A stretch of 64,000 bases of DNA from Prochilodus magdalenae (lineage: Eukaryota; Chordata; Actinopteri; Characiformes; Prochilodontidae). The stretch covers positions 562,001 through 626,000 of the forward strand of contig JAMWET010001328.1 of the NCBI GenBank assembly GCA_024036415.1, read 5' to 3'. Shown one piece after another: positions 1 through 17,000 of the stretch (position 1 is its first letter; every line of letters begins with the position of its first letter). The notes under the pieces were generated by a model. That model saw nothing but the letters and a program-made list of their open reading frames with translations. It did no database searches and had not been told where the DNA came from. The position numbers and the translations under genes were made by a program.

Positions 1-2782
<2,782 letters not shown>

Positions 2783-2804
2783 TATATATATATATATATA
2801 TATA

Positions 2805-4639
2805 CATATAATTATATAATTATATAAAAGCATATTATATATAATATTTCTTTTGTTGTAGTATGTAAATTATGATTGTTAAAGTTGAACAATGTGACAG
2901 TTGCCACTCATATAGTTCATATAGTCCTGAACTGCAAATGTTTTTGTAATTCATTGCCAGCCTTTTGAGCCAACAGCAGTTTAGCCCCGCCCACTGACAC
3001 CAAAGTTTGTGTCTTAAGCACTACACAACCTTGTTTAGACTTCCAGCTCAAATCTGATTTTGGCATATCCAGATTGAATATTTAGAACCAGCAATCAAAA
3101 ATTTGATAAAACACTGAAATGCAATTCCTTTCAGATCTTTACAGGTCCAGAGTGTTCGGCCGCTCTGCTCAGTCAAATCAGATTACGGTGTACCTTTTGT
3201 GTCATTCACATCATGACAAACAATGACAGAGTGGAGTGCCTGCAGTGCTGGGTTTTGCTATGTAGATACAGATTGCTACATTGTGAGCACAGCAACTCTT
3301 ACAGACAGCCTGGTCAAGTGTGGACACGTGATCAATTACAAATAACAGAGTGGGCAGTCGATTTAGGAATAAATCTGAATTTCTTCCAGTCTGAACATAC
3401 AGCAGTACCTCAGACTGGTCATCCAGAGTAGTCTCGAAACACCATGTAGTTGCTTGTGTGGGAAAACAATTTCTGTGTAATTTCCCCAAATTCTGCGTAG
3501 ATGACAATAACAAAACAAGAGAAAGCTGAAATGTGATTCCATATGTGTACTTTTAACAAACTGGTATATATTAATAACATTAAGCTGAAGAGTTGCTGTC
3601 TGGTCGGCTGTACTAACAACACATTTCAAATTTAAAAGCACTAATTTCAGATTTGTTGCCCTGCCAAGTCCTGGTGGAAGAGCTCAGGCAAAACAACCAG
3701 GCTAGCATAGTCACTTAATTGGCTAATTTAAAGAACCAGTAAGATAAAAAACTGATGTCCGGTTAGGACAGCTCTGACCATTTAGTGAGGTTAATGCACC
3801 ACCTTGACCCTCGGAGACTGAAGATGGAGTAAATTTAACTTTCTTATGTATTGTTTGCGTTCTATGCCAGACAGAGTGGACACATATTCATCTGACTTAG
3901 TTTACCTTAAGTCACTAATGGTTTAATACGGGACGCAACATTTAGCTGCCAAATAACGGACGATTCCGTATTTTATTGGACGGTGGCAACCCTAAGCAGA
4001 AATGTGGGTATAGTGATTGTAGTGGGTTATGTTAAAATAATACATTTTAATATTTTTAATATTTTAAATGTTTTATTTTAATAAAAAAATAATTAAAATA
4101 TACAGGTCTGAAGATTAATTAATAAAAGGTGAATTCGCTTTAGAGGTTCAGTTTTAAAAGGAAATAGCCGAGGGTAGCTAACCGCTAAGCTAAACCTATT
4201 TTGGGTGAATTGAGCAGCGTTAGCAGGAGCTAGCTCAAAATAGTAACTGCTCTGAGGTAAATGTGAGGTAACTGGTCATATGACTGTATTAGTATGTTGT
4301 GTTGTAGATCAAAACTGGTTACTGTACTGCATAGTACACACAGGGGGCATATACAGTATGCAGTATATACTATGCAGTACAGTAGTGCGCCATTTTGAAT
4401 ACAGCCAATGGAGAGCGACGCTTGTTTTCCACTTAATAAAAGGGGCGGGGACGTGCTTCAAGCCAAAGTTCCCGGATGTGCCTATCTACCGTACACAAAG
4501 CAGCCATTTAGAACATAGTGAATATACATATAGAGTTAAATATTATATATTTGCATATTAAACATATTAAAATACGTTAAATGTCTCTGATTTAGATTAC
4601 CGTGACTATCCGGCACAATTCAATCCTACCTAGTACCCA
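2805..4639. other. intergenic stretch, no gene recognised
   Basis: AT-rich DNA without a supported coding region. The segment at 4300-4450 has a CCAAT motif and a GC-rich patch and may be distal promoter sequence of ano5. Confidence 0.4.
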
Positions 4640-4935
4640 ATCTCAGCCATGTACGCCGACGTAAAGTAACTGACGCCTTGGCCACTCCCCTTTAAGAAGA
4701 ACATCGTCTCTGATGCTGCTTTACGGTTTGATCGCACGAGCGGAGCAGAGCAGAGCAGAGCAGGCTCGGGAGGATTTCCTGCCTAGTGAGTGAAGAGAGC
4801 CGGGCGAGTGTTAAAACACAGCGCTGAATGAAGCTTTAATGACTGGACCGCGCTCGGCCAGATTTATTACCGAAGAAGGAAAAAACGCCCCCGTCCCGGA
4901 ATCCTGCCGTCGCTCGGTGGACTTTTGGAGTGAAC
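4640..4935 (+). promoter_or_regulatory. ano5: candidate ano5 promoter and 5' UTR
   Basis: This stretch before the start codon is GC- and CpG-richer than the AT-rich surroundings. It contains a short tandem run of GAGCA units (about 4740-4762) and several GC boxes. No TATA box sits at a useful distance, so a CpG-type promoter is likely. The transcription start cannot be placed from sequence. A CCAAT motif at about 4404 followed by a GC-rich stretch near 4440 may belong to it. Confidence 0.45.
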
Positions 4936-5011
4936 ATGAAGAGGATAACGGGAAAGACGAAAGATGCGACGCTTATGGAGATGACCAACACGGCGGACGC
5001 TCATGTAGAAG
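4936..5011 (+). CDS. ano5: ano5 coding exon 1 (start codon)
   Basis: The ATG at 4936 has A at -3. An in-frame GTG six bases upstream is not a plausible eukaryotic start. The exon encodes 25 residues plus one base of codon 26 (phase 1) and ends at a GTAGAA donor. The residues are hydrophilic and do not resemble the mammalian ANO5 N-terminus, which varies across the family. The start is chosen by position in the CpG-rich leader and by the perfect phase match with exon 2. Confidence 0.8.
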
Positions 5012-8000
5012 GTAGAACATGCTGTGATGTGAACCAGTTTCTGAGACTTTGTGTTGAACTAACTTTGAGGCTTACGTCCAATGGCAGCTGTGTGTTGTGT
5101 TGTGTTGGTGCGAATAGCGTTTACCTTGGAAAAGGTGAGGGAGAGAGTGACACGTTGGTGTTTCTAGTGGATTGAACAGGAGGAAAAACAGATACTCGTC
5201 TGTTTTCCACACGTTTCCACAGATAAAAGTAACACCCACTGTCTAGACAAAGCAGCACGACTACAAATACTCAGTGGTTACTCAAGTGTTACTTAATAAA
5301 CCACTGAAAGTGCCTTATGGTCATGCTAGGCTAACTCAGAAACCGTGCTAGTCTGTGAAGTTCACTGTTTACTCCTGGAGAGCGGTGGGCGGATCGATAC
5401 ATATATATCGATCCTTCCGATCCTGCCGTTTGCGTTTAAGAATCGATTCTAGCGCAGAAATATCGATATCATTTTTTGTTTATTTAGTGGGATGGACGTA
5501 TATTCTATCGTTCAATGAAGAAAACTATCAAAACAAAATTCTGCCATAAATTAAAGTGTAGTATAGGAACTACTTTTCCTTCCGCCTTTTTCCTCTGCTC
5601 CCAAAAAATCTGGCAAATAGCTGAACATATAATACTCTAAGGTTTATTTAATATTTGTCAGATTTTTTGTTATTCTTTATTAGCATTAAACATTAGACAT
5701 TAGTGAAATTCACATACATCAGTGTGAATCAGTATCTGTATTGGGATAGTATTGGGATATCAGTCATGGTGTTACTTGGTATAGGATCGAATGGAAAGTC
5801 AGAAGTCTCCTACTAAAGGCTCAGCAGTTTTGGACTAAATGACTCCCCAAACATCGTCCATGTTAGTTCAGAACAGGGTCGACTAAATCCAGCCAACCAG
5901 ACTGCTGACTAACAATATCCTGGAAATAAAGGACGCTGGGGTGTCACTATATACGGTCTGAACTTCAACTAAATAACCAAATAGTACGACAACCTAGATT
6001 ATTTACATGGAGGTTCGTTTTGTTTTCCTGCCTGTGTCTTTTTCGACATGTGGCTTCTGTGTGATCATCACGGTGCCTTACTGTAAACCAGCAAATCAGA
6101 ACAGAGCTCATCAGGCTAGTCGTGCTCGTTTTATTACAGAGCCAGGTCATAGGGGTATATATGTGAACATCTAAAACTGCATCTGGGTGGTTTTCACCCC
6201 AACCAGCTTACATACTTGTATGTAGACATCAGACAACAACTTTAAAAAAAAATCTGTATCCTGTCTGGATTACATTTAAAGGGGCAGTTAAATGGTAATT
6301 CAGTTAATTTCACAAAATGCCAGCATGATTGCACTATCAAGATGTAAACAAAGTCATTTTGATGTAAAATGCTACATTGTAGAGAATGTTGTTGAGTCAG
6401 TTTTGGTCTCAGTGGTGGTGACTGGAGTCAGACGTCACTTTACGAGTTTAATGTTTAATAAAATCACTGCACAAAAAGCTTGCAAATACATTGTCTCATG
6501 TCTGAGACGTTAGCCTACTTTGAAGGTGCTATAAAATGGAAAACTCTATTTACATTAGGAGAGTTTGGTACCTAGAACTGTAATACCATGAACCTGAAAC
6601 GCTGTTGTCTCGTCCTTCAGATACAGATCCTGCATTTGTAAAAAGGCCAGGAAACCCAAAGTATAATCATTTCCAAAATCCTGTTACTTTGCATGCACCT
6701 TCTCATTTTCCAGGCCCTGCCGGAAACAATGACAGCAGGAACACCCTTTCATTTTCTTACCCTTTCCAAAGAGCTGTCAGGGTAGATGTTTATATAATGT
6801 ATTTAACAAGGCTGAAATTGGCTATTAGCCAGTTTGTATCTCAAAAAGCTGATTAATAAGGCAGCGATTTTAGAGTCCACAGTCTCTAACAAGATCCCGG
6901 ACAACTGTAATTCGAAGTGGTTAGTTTGACTCTCAAACCTTGGACAATATTGAGCACCTTCGATCAGTGTTTAACGCTCGGAAGACTGAAGAGACAGTTA
7001 CACCTTTATTAGTATCCCAGCGTAAACAGCAGCCTGTAAGTGGCAGCCATGCTGTGTGACTGTATCCAGTTTTTGCTAGATGAAGCAGATCATCTTAAGC
7101 TGGAAGTTTCACAGTGTGCTAATATCCATTAGATATAAGTATATATGCAACTATAGCTAACTAAATTTTATGATGGAGGTTTGTTTTATTTTCCTGCCTG
7201 TCTCTGTTTTGACTTGTGGCATCTATGTGATCTTGGTGCAGTACTGTAAACCAGCAAATCAGAGCTCATCAGGTTAGTCATGAGCTCACCAATGAGGGAC
7301 TCGTTTTATTATAGAGCCAAGTCATAGGGTTATAGGTGAGCATGTAAAGCTGCATCTGGGTGCTTATCACCCCAACCAAAATCACATACTTGTATGTGGA
7401 CATCAGAGAAAACTGGAAAGGCTGAATAAATGGATGCTACTGCACTTTAAAGGTAGTTTAAATCTGAAATGTGTATTTAACTACTTTAATATGCGGTGGT
7501 TTGCGCAGTAACACTACTTTTTATTTATTCATTTATTTTTAATAGATGTTATTTGTTCTTTACATGGCAAATAAAATCACAACCGTTAGTTCCTGTTGCT
7601 GCTGTTGTAAAGAAATCTGTTTCCCACCAGTGCACCATTTACTTCAAATCGATCTCAATGACTGTGTTTGAATTTCAGTGCTGGAATTCCCCTTTAATGT
7701 TATGACAGAAGGAATTTGACGAAGCACATTTCCAGATTACAGCCTTCAAAAGCACTGGGAAAGCAGATGTGTTCTACTAGCGTTAGATCCTACTACATCT
7801 CCCAGAAGGTGGGATCAACTTCAGCATTGCCTTGAATAAATTACAACACCATAATTGGAGAATCCACTCTTGAGAGAGGGTATCGTGCTAGTGAGGTCAT
7901 GGTCTATTAAAAGCAGTGAGAGCGCTTTACTGTTGTGCTGTAAGAAACCTCATTAAGTCCCTTAGGAACGTGACCATGTCATTATTGACCCTGAGACAAG

Positions 8001-11000
8001 CCAGGAGTCTCCTCTGGCCAGTCCTTTTATAATTCAGTTCAGCTTCACCGCATGGTGCGGTGTAACCAAATGTGGGATTCCGGCAGCTCCTGTATCAGCT
8101 CCTCACAAACCTCGGTGAGTCATGACTACAGTATGACTGTATGAGAGGGGGAATTTTTAGAATTCTTTAGACGCCCAGGATCAAATGGAAAAATGGCTCA
8201 GATGGAGAGGGTAGAGAGTGTGGGGATCAGATTTTGGTTTAAAGGGCCCACAGCCTGTATTCTCAGGTCCACTCCTGACCTGCCTCTGTTATTCCTTTGA
8301 TTTAAATACCGGGCTGTTGTAACTGTGCCTTTAAGACATATAGGTGAATATATGTAAACTCCAGTATACACCCCACTGGCCACTTTAAGTAGATCTCCTT
8401 GTGTCTACACTCATTGTTCATTCTTCTTAGCCCCTTTCACCCTGTTCTTCAGTAGAACCACCACAGAGCAGGTATTATTTGGGTGGTGGATCATTCTCAG
8501 TGCAGTGACACTGATGTTGTTGGTGGCATGTTGGTGTGTGTATTACTGGTACAGGTGGATCTGACACAGCAGGGCAGCTGAACACTGTGTTCACTCACTG
8601 TCCACTCTATTAGACACTCCTGCCATCTTGGTCCACCTAATAGATGTGAAGTTGGAGCTGATGGCTCACCTGTTTCTGTTTGTGTTGATTGTGCTCTAGT
8701 TGTTCATCAGTGGTGCCCACAGAACGCTGGTGGCACAGGGGGTGAAAAATAAACAGGGTAAAAGGGGACAGGTGGCAAAGTATACAAAGAAACAGATGTA
8801 CTTCAGTCTGAGATTGTAGAACCAAAGTTCTCCTTTATGGTAAGTAAATCTAAGGAAGTGGTTGGTGGGTGTATGTATGAATGACCTTCTGGTTGACTGC
8901 TCGTTCAGAAAGGCAGTCACACTGCTTATGATTTTGGCACTGGCCATTGGCTAAGCTGCTAAATGCTAATTGGATGGGTATATAGGTAAATGCGTTGTAT
9001 CACTAACAGATAATTTAAAATGGCTGTGTCTTCGGCTTATTTTTGGTATGTGCAATGGGGAGCAAACGGTACAGTTGGGAAGTTGAGAATATCACCTTTA
9101 ACTATCATTATGACGAATGAAATGTAAGGTTTCCAAGACATGGCCCCCTTAAACAGAATGTGTCTCGTGTAAAGACTCTTCCTACAGTAGGTTTGAATAA
9201 AGCTGCCTGCTGTTTACTGTACACACTATGAAGAGGACTGACATTTCTCTCTTCTGATTGTCCTGAGATACCCTGACTAACGCTCTGCTATTAAATCCTC
9301 CAGAGTATTTCTCTTCTTCTTATTACCACATAATAAGTTGCCAACCCCATTAGTGACCTGTGTGGAGCTGAAGTGAGTCAGCAGCAGAGCTGTGAGAAGC
9401 TGTTGTTCCAACTCTGGGACAGATTGATTGGTGTTTGTTAAACAGGGCCCAAGGGAAGGCTGCGAGGAATGAATATATGTTTTTGCGTGGATGGATGCAT
9501 GAACGCATGTGTGTGGTTAGGACAGACCTGTTTGACACCCTTTGCAGCTTCCCCTTCTCTGTACCGCTGTGTTTGTTGTGTGATGAATAAAGGCCGTTTG
9601 GAAAGGAGCTCAGAGAAGACATGCAGGATTCGGGAAGTGCTCGCTCAGCAGCGAACAGGAAGAATGCTATGTGAGGGAAAACTTCAGCCAAGTCTTTTTT
9701 TCACTGCCAGAAACGCCACAGTCATTTAATCTTAGGTGAACTAAGCCCAACTGATGCATTACTGATTAATTGCAACAGTTGGAATCTTTTCTTCTACCAT
9801 CACGTTTAGGGGTCTAGCCAGTACGTCTTCCTTCTTTGAACAAGTCTGTTTTAATTTAACCTGTGTACTTCATTTGTGTGCTGTACTTTTGTGGAAACAG
9901 TCAAATGATTAGTTTGAAGTATCTTTAATGGTATAGCAGTACCGAAGTCAGGTAACTGTCTGTGTAATGTTGTTTGTGTTCCCAGTTTGTTGTTTGTGTC
10001 CCCACAGCCATAATGTGATCCTTAAAAATATCATGAATTATAAAATTGTACATGTGTATATCTGTTATTGTTATGCCCAGGAGATGACAAAAATGGCATA
10101 AGAACATCCCTAAAATAAAACACCCATAAAGAAATCTTTAGAAAAATGCATGGCCTCCAGTCCCCAGTGGTGGTTAAGTAGTACTACAGCATGTTCAAGA
10201 AGTCTTTACTTGTTAGCTTTATGTACATTTGTAAAACACTCTGGATAAGGCCGTGTGCTAAATGCCTTAAATGTAAATGTGTTATTTGCTATTTAGCGTT
10301 TATTCAAGCGGTCATTGTGCTCTTACTCTTACATTAGACTCTTACTGTGAAGGGCTGGGATAGTTCCTACTGGGGAATTATGTGAGAGAGCAGGAAGGAC
10401 TGAGAGCCAGACAAGAGCTGACTAAGATGTGGACACGTTCTGCATATGTGTGGCGTAGCTGTAGTCAACAACAGTTGTGTAATAAAGCACTGTGGCTCGT
10501 ATGAAAGTTGTGTCCTTTTTAGTAGTGGTCGGCGCTACAGGGAAATCATAAATAGGGAGCGTAAATTTGAGTATTCAAACAGCTGCTGTGTGCAACCTGG
10601 ATAGCAAGGGTGCAAAGAAACCCCCATGTGCAAGGGCATGCCTGTTTGGCGAACAATGAATTTTGTTATGCACCAGTTGGGATACTACTAGAGCTGTACC
10701 CGACTCAGAATTCGCCTGTCCTGGCCCATGATTCAACTATCCGTTCATGTTTTTTCTCCATCTACATTATCTAGTAATCAGTAAATCAATTTTGCATATG
10801 TTTCAGATCTGACGTCCTCCTCATTTAGAAAGTCAGCAGAGTCACAGGAACATATTTCTGAGCTAAAAGAGACTGATGATGAGTATGATGATCGATCTGA
10901 ATTGGAGCCTGATTTAATTACAGGATACAGCGTCGGGCAGCAGCTCGTATTTATGCTGAACATTAGCGCTTATAGCTTATAGGCTTATTCATTTAACTTT

Positions 11001-14000
11001 TAACAGCTTCTTCAGTTGGAGGACCCTTCGTCTTTCATCTCTCATAAATAATGGACTGCTAAATAAAACCAAATTAAATTATTTTTAGATTAAAAAGAAG
11101 TACGGTAGACCTGAAACAGTTTAATTATTAATTACCCGCGCTGTAATAATTATTTCTCGTTTATTGGCAGAGGTATTAAGTGACTGTGCTTATCGTTAAA
11201 TAAAGATAATCTACACTGTAGATGAATAAATAAAAATTTCTGTAATTTAGGTTCTAAAATAATGGAATTATAATAAAACAAAAGTCTTCGGTCCGTTTCT
11301 CCTCCACCACAAACAGCCGTTATGTCTGAAACGAAAGTCAGCTCACTCGTTTGGAGCAGTGTTGGATGTCTGACTAACTGAAGAGCAGAATTCGGTTTCA
11401 TTTGTTCGGATTCTCTGCTTCGAAAGCTCCTCCAGACCTTTTCTGGGACATCGCTCCACTGTGTTTCTCAGCTTCACTTTTTTAGCTTCCTTCAGCGGTG
11501 AACTGCCAGGGCATGTTGTCATGTGGATTTAATTTTTTAGCACGCATGCCCAGCATAGCCCAGCTATAACTTAAATATATATTTATTCTCCTTTTAATAA
11601 TTATTAAAATGTGTATTTATATTCTTAAAGTTCTTGTGCATCTGTAAGCTTTAGTCTGTTTTACCAAAAAATAACTCGTAACTGTTGTCAGTCGACTTAA
11701 AGGGTCTCCTAATGACAATTTGACTCGTCGACTTCTAAAGGGCAGCCCTACTCTCAACGCTCTCTTTGCTGAGTGAGGTTGATTTTTGAGACTTGGAATG
11801 GGACAGGAAGTGGCAGAGGTCTCCAACCCTATGATTGATCTGCACATTGTTTCTCCATGGTACCATTTGATTGACTGAAAAGCTTTTCACAAGTTTTACA
11901 GAATTTGTGACCGTTCTTCTTGAAATCGCATTTGTGAGGTCAGACCCTGATGTTGGACCAGAAGGCCTGGCTTGCAGTTTCCACTCTAATTCATCCCAAA
12001 GGTGTTCTGTCGGGTTGAGGTCAGGGCTGTCCCTAAACTGTCTTAATGCTTCCGCATATCAAGAGATTTTTGGAGCAAGAAATTCTCCAAAAATCTCTTG
12101 ATATGCGGAAGCATTAAGATTTCCTTTCACTGGAACTAAGGGGCCGAGCCCAACTCCTGAAACACAACTCCAGACCATACTTTACACTCGAGACAATGCA
12201 GTCAGACGAGTACTGTTCTCCTGGCAACTGCCAACTGCAGAATCGTCCATCGGATTACCAGATGTAGAACCGTGATTCATCACACACATGTCTCCACTGC
12301 TCTAGAGTCCAGTGGCGGTGCTTTACTCCACTGCATTGAATGCTTTGCGTTGCGCTTGGTGATGTAAGGTTTGGCTGCAGCTGCTCCGCCATGGAAACCA
12401 ATTCCATCAAGCTCTCTATGCACTGTTCCTAAGCTAATTTGAAGTCCACATGAAGTTTGAAGGTCTGTGCTGATAGACTCTGCAGAAAGTTGGCAACCTC
12501 TGCACACTGTACTCCTCAGCATACGCTGACCCCACTGTCATTTTATGTGACCTTCCACTTCTTGACTGAGCTGCTGTCGTTCCCAATGTCTTCCTCTTTG
12601 TTATAATAATGGGAAATGTCATGGCATCCTATCACAGTACCATGCTGGAATTCTCTGAGCTCCTGAGAGTGACTCATTCCTTCACAAATGTTTATAGGAG
12701 CAGTCTGCATGCCAAGGTGCTTGGTCTTATACACCTGTGGCCATGGAAGTGATTGGGACACCATAATGATTCGGCTGGGTGATGGAAAACCTTTGGCAAT
12801 ATAGTGCTACATCACAAGAGTTTGTTTTGCTGGCATCCAGTCCAATCTGTATTAACTAGCTAGCTGCTCGGCCGGGCTAAGTAATCTAACTCTGTGTATT
12901 CCTGCTGAGGTCTTGGAGGGATACAGCCTGGGGCAGGTCGATGTTTCTGAAAGATTTTGGTAATTAGCTGATGAGGCAAACTTCATGCGTTCAATGAGGC
13001 AGAATGCTGAACAGTGCTGTGACCTTTGACCCTTGGCTAAGGTTAGACACTCCTGATCTAGCTAGAGCAGGGATTCTCAGCCTTATGCTCAGTGGCCAGT
13101 GTGGCTGCATGTTTTCTTTCCAACCAAATAGAAACAAACAATTAATTCTTTCCAGTCAGATCAACTTAGCAAACAAACAAGTCCAACCAGGTGAGTTTCG
13201 ACTTCTACAGAATGCAAAAACCTGAAGGCGCAACTGCCGTAAAGACTAATTTTAGCTAAAGTGTTATGTGGTTTTTCACACAGCTGACATTCCTTGGTGT
13301 TTGTGCAAGCTATGTTAAGTTAACACCATCTGACACTGTCAAAGTTACCATGAAGTGTAAGTGTTGTGTTGTGTTTTTTTTTTTTTTTTTTTTTTTTTAA
13401 ATAATAATTTGGTCATTTTACCTACTGGCTAAGAATGAAGCTATAGGACTTTGAATCAAATCATCACAGTTGGGCCCAATCCCACTTCACCCCTTGCTCC
13501 TTACACTTGGCTCTACCCTTCCATTTTGCGTGTTCACGTCTAGGGGTACGGTTGTGCCCCTTGATGTTGAGATGGAGGTATAGGGCGAAGTGTTAGGGCT
13601 ACATGGCCCTTCAAACTGAGATTTTTCGGAGGCACACTCCAAATGGAGACTTATGAGAAAGATCATTGACAGATGGCTTGCAAGCAACCAGAGTCCTATT
13701 AATGTAAGTGTTTTCTCTGTATTGTAAGATAACCATTGTAATAGCGTTTCTGTGGTCATTTTCTTCATAACACATGTAAAAATAGACAGTAATGCGCTGA
13801 TGCACCATTTAAGGTGCACTGTTTAAGGTGGAATGAGGAAATTTGCCTTGAAACTCGCGATTAAAAAGCTAAGTTCAGCTTTGAAGGGTTGTCCCAAAGG
13901 GGGAAGATTACAACCACTACCCCTTATAAGTCAGTTTCAAGGCAGAGGGTTACACTCGAAAACAAGGGGTATGAGCCAAATGAGCCATACACTGTTTGCT

Positions 14001-17000
14001 GTTGGTTTCATCACAGCTTGCATCTGCATAGGGGGTAGGTGTAAATGCTTTGCAACTATTATCCTCTGCATACAGAGGAGGCTGTGTGGTGCAACACATT
14101 TTGATTGAGTAATGCATAAACCTTAACTGAGTAAACACTTCCATTACATCTAGCCTACTAAGACCTCAACACTAGACACCAGCCCAGCCCCAGCCCCACT
14201 CAGGACTGCTACAACTTCATCCCAACAAAAGCCCATTCAACACAACCACAGTTTTATTGAGCATAGCCTCAGTCACTGGCATGTATTTGGATATCTCACG
14301 TCTTGGTCTTATGAATATTTTATTCAGGCGATGTTGACTTGCATGTTTTGGCAAGTGCCTAATTAGTTCAGGTGCATTAAAGCAGGTAAACTTGTTTGGG
14401 GCAAGGCTGGGGAACTGCTGGGCATAACTGAATGAAGTTACATTGCCAGTAATTCAGTCTGAAACTGATTTATTACTCTTAATATATTGTTATAAACCAA
14501 GTTGTTTTCAAAGGCTTAAATAAATTGCCTGATTGTTTTGCCAGCTGATGAATTAAAACATTTACATGCCTGACACAGCCACAAAGGTGCTTGTTAATTA
14601 GTTAACGAGTTAGTGAAGAAACAGTCAGTGTGCTTTTAACGTGTGCAGAACTGAGAGGATGTTTAGGTTTTGCAGTGATTGCACTTCCTTTTTGACAACA
14701 ATGGGGGAAAATACATATTTATTTTTATTATGGTAAAATAACACAAACTCAGACACGTGTACTATTGTTCAAAGTTGCCTTTGTTTTGTCTCTGTTTGTT
14801 ATGGTCAACAATGTTCTACTATGTCATGGTGTCATTAAAAGAATTAATTTTACTTCTCAATTTATGCTCTCTTACTGATGCTTACATGTTGTGTTTTTTC
14901 TCTTTCTCAATTATGGGAACCGGGAGTACACAGAATAAATGTTATTAATAAGATATAGATTATTACAGATGAGAGAACTTTTGGCTAGTTTTTGCCAAAA
15001 AAGCCACAAAACAGTACAACAAAGCCTGTACACAAGTGAAAGCAGAAATGTCTGTGATTACAATATCGGGTAGTAAGTTTTACCTGACTTTATACATTGA
15101 ATTCAAAGGTGAAGGTATAACACTTATTATTTTGATGAACGTTTCGTATTAAGGAGGCCTTAGTGGCCATGACTGTACAACATGACTGTAGTGCACTGTG
15201 GCTGTTAACTATAAAATGTGTGTGTATATACTGTAGTATTGAGGTTACATAGTGTTAGTATGGCAGAGATTTAAAAACTACGGAATAAAAACAATCAGAG
15301 TCAAACATCAGACTCCATCAGGCTTTACCTTTTAAAAGGTGAGGGGATTGTAACCTGCTCGTATTTCCAGGACTGCAAAAGCATATTATTTGAGACTGAC
15401 CTCAAAAAAAACCCAAAAAAAACAATGTATGATAAAAGTTAATAAGGAATTTGGTACAGTTATCTCTTAAGGTTGATAAATAGGAAATGTACAGTGTATC
15501 TTAAAATGCATTCACAGTAAAAAATTAAACACAGTAAACAGGTGGATGTTCTGTTGGACCTTCCAAAAGGAATGCATTAAAATTAACATTATTAAACTCT
15601 AAAATGTAAAATTAGATGTAAAATGGGTTTAATCCTTTTATTTTAAAATATTTATGGTGGCAGGATTAAAGCATAAATGAATCTTTTTACATCTCAAGGA
15701 CCGAAGGGTTCAGAATGTTTGAAAATTGGTGGAATTTTAACTTTAATTTTTTAATTTAAAACTGTTTTGAGGGCAGGGGGTGTTTGTAGCGGTAAAAAAA
15801 AACTTAATTCCAGTGTATTTAATATAGGTTAATAATCCAGATATATCAGGAAATGTACTTAATTTTATCACTCGCTATCATTCACCAGAACTACTATATG
15901 GTATGGGCTCCTCTGTATTAACACTAAGAGTAGCGTGTTGTGTAAGGAGCATGCATGAAACTTTTATAGTCAAATATTTTGGGCATCTAATGGATTGTTG
16001 TATTAAGATGCTGTAAACGGGTTACATAATTGATTCATTATTGTAATAGTGGTTGATGCCAGTGGAGTAGTTCTGACCAGTACAGATCATATGGTACAGC
16101 TAAGTATTCTTGCTGTCATAAGAAAATATTGTTTTATACAGCCCAATAAATGTTGGTTATTTCGATTATATACACTATAACACATCCTATTTCTCAAAGA
16201 AACTAGGAGTGTTTTAATAGAAAGCCAAATTGAATTTGTATCACCTGCTATTTTAGTGTCTGAATGGAAAAGAAAAAGTGGCATTTTGTCCAAATCATAC
16301 AGAGCTGTGGCTTTTTTTGAGACGTTGACTAAGGAAGATCTGAATGCTAACAGTGTTTATATAACTTATTGATGAACATATTGTGGTTAACAATTATCCA
16401 TTAACTCCTGAAAATCTATTTAAAGGTTATAACTAAATCAGCAGTGCATTATAGTGTAACTGAATAAAAGTCGGGTGAACTTTCAGTTGTGATGTACAAA
16501 CATACAAGCTGACTTTATTTTTCTCTCAGAGAGTAAATTTCCATTTGACATTTCCTTTCCTAATCATTTAATACATCGCCTGAATTTGACTTTCCTAGGA
16601 AAAGATTTGAGTATCATAGATTTTGATTATGATACTGCTGATTTCAAAAATAGAGCTTATTGTATGATTAAGGACCTGACAGACACTGAACACGAGTTTA
16701 ATGGTCTGCAGTGCACTTATTTAAGTACCTACAATGAAGTGGGTGTCTGTGGAGTGCTTTGTCACCCATTTCCCCTGTTTATCTTTGAGCTGACTGTTTC
16801 TCTTATCAGGGCAGACCGTATGGGACACGCTTTAGAAAAGACGACACAATGACACTTGTAAGGCCCTAATAGGTTCCTGGGACGACATCTGCGTCTGTCT
16901 GTGTATATATAGCTTCGTTATCACTGCAGTATAATACGTTTTATGCAGAAAAAACAAAACTATTTTTATTATTTTATAAAGTATTTGTTACCATTAAATT

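Noticed and set aside
4930..4935. GTG as an upstream start for ano5
   Set aside because: A GTG start is not expected in a vertebrate nuclear gene; the ATG at 4936 has a good context.
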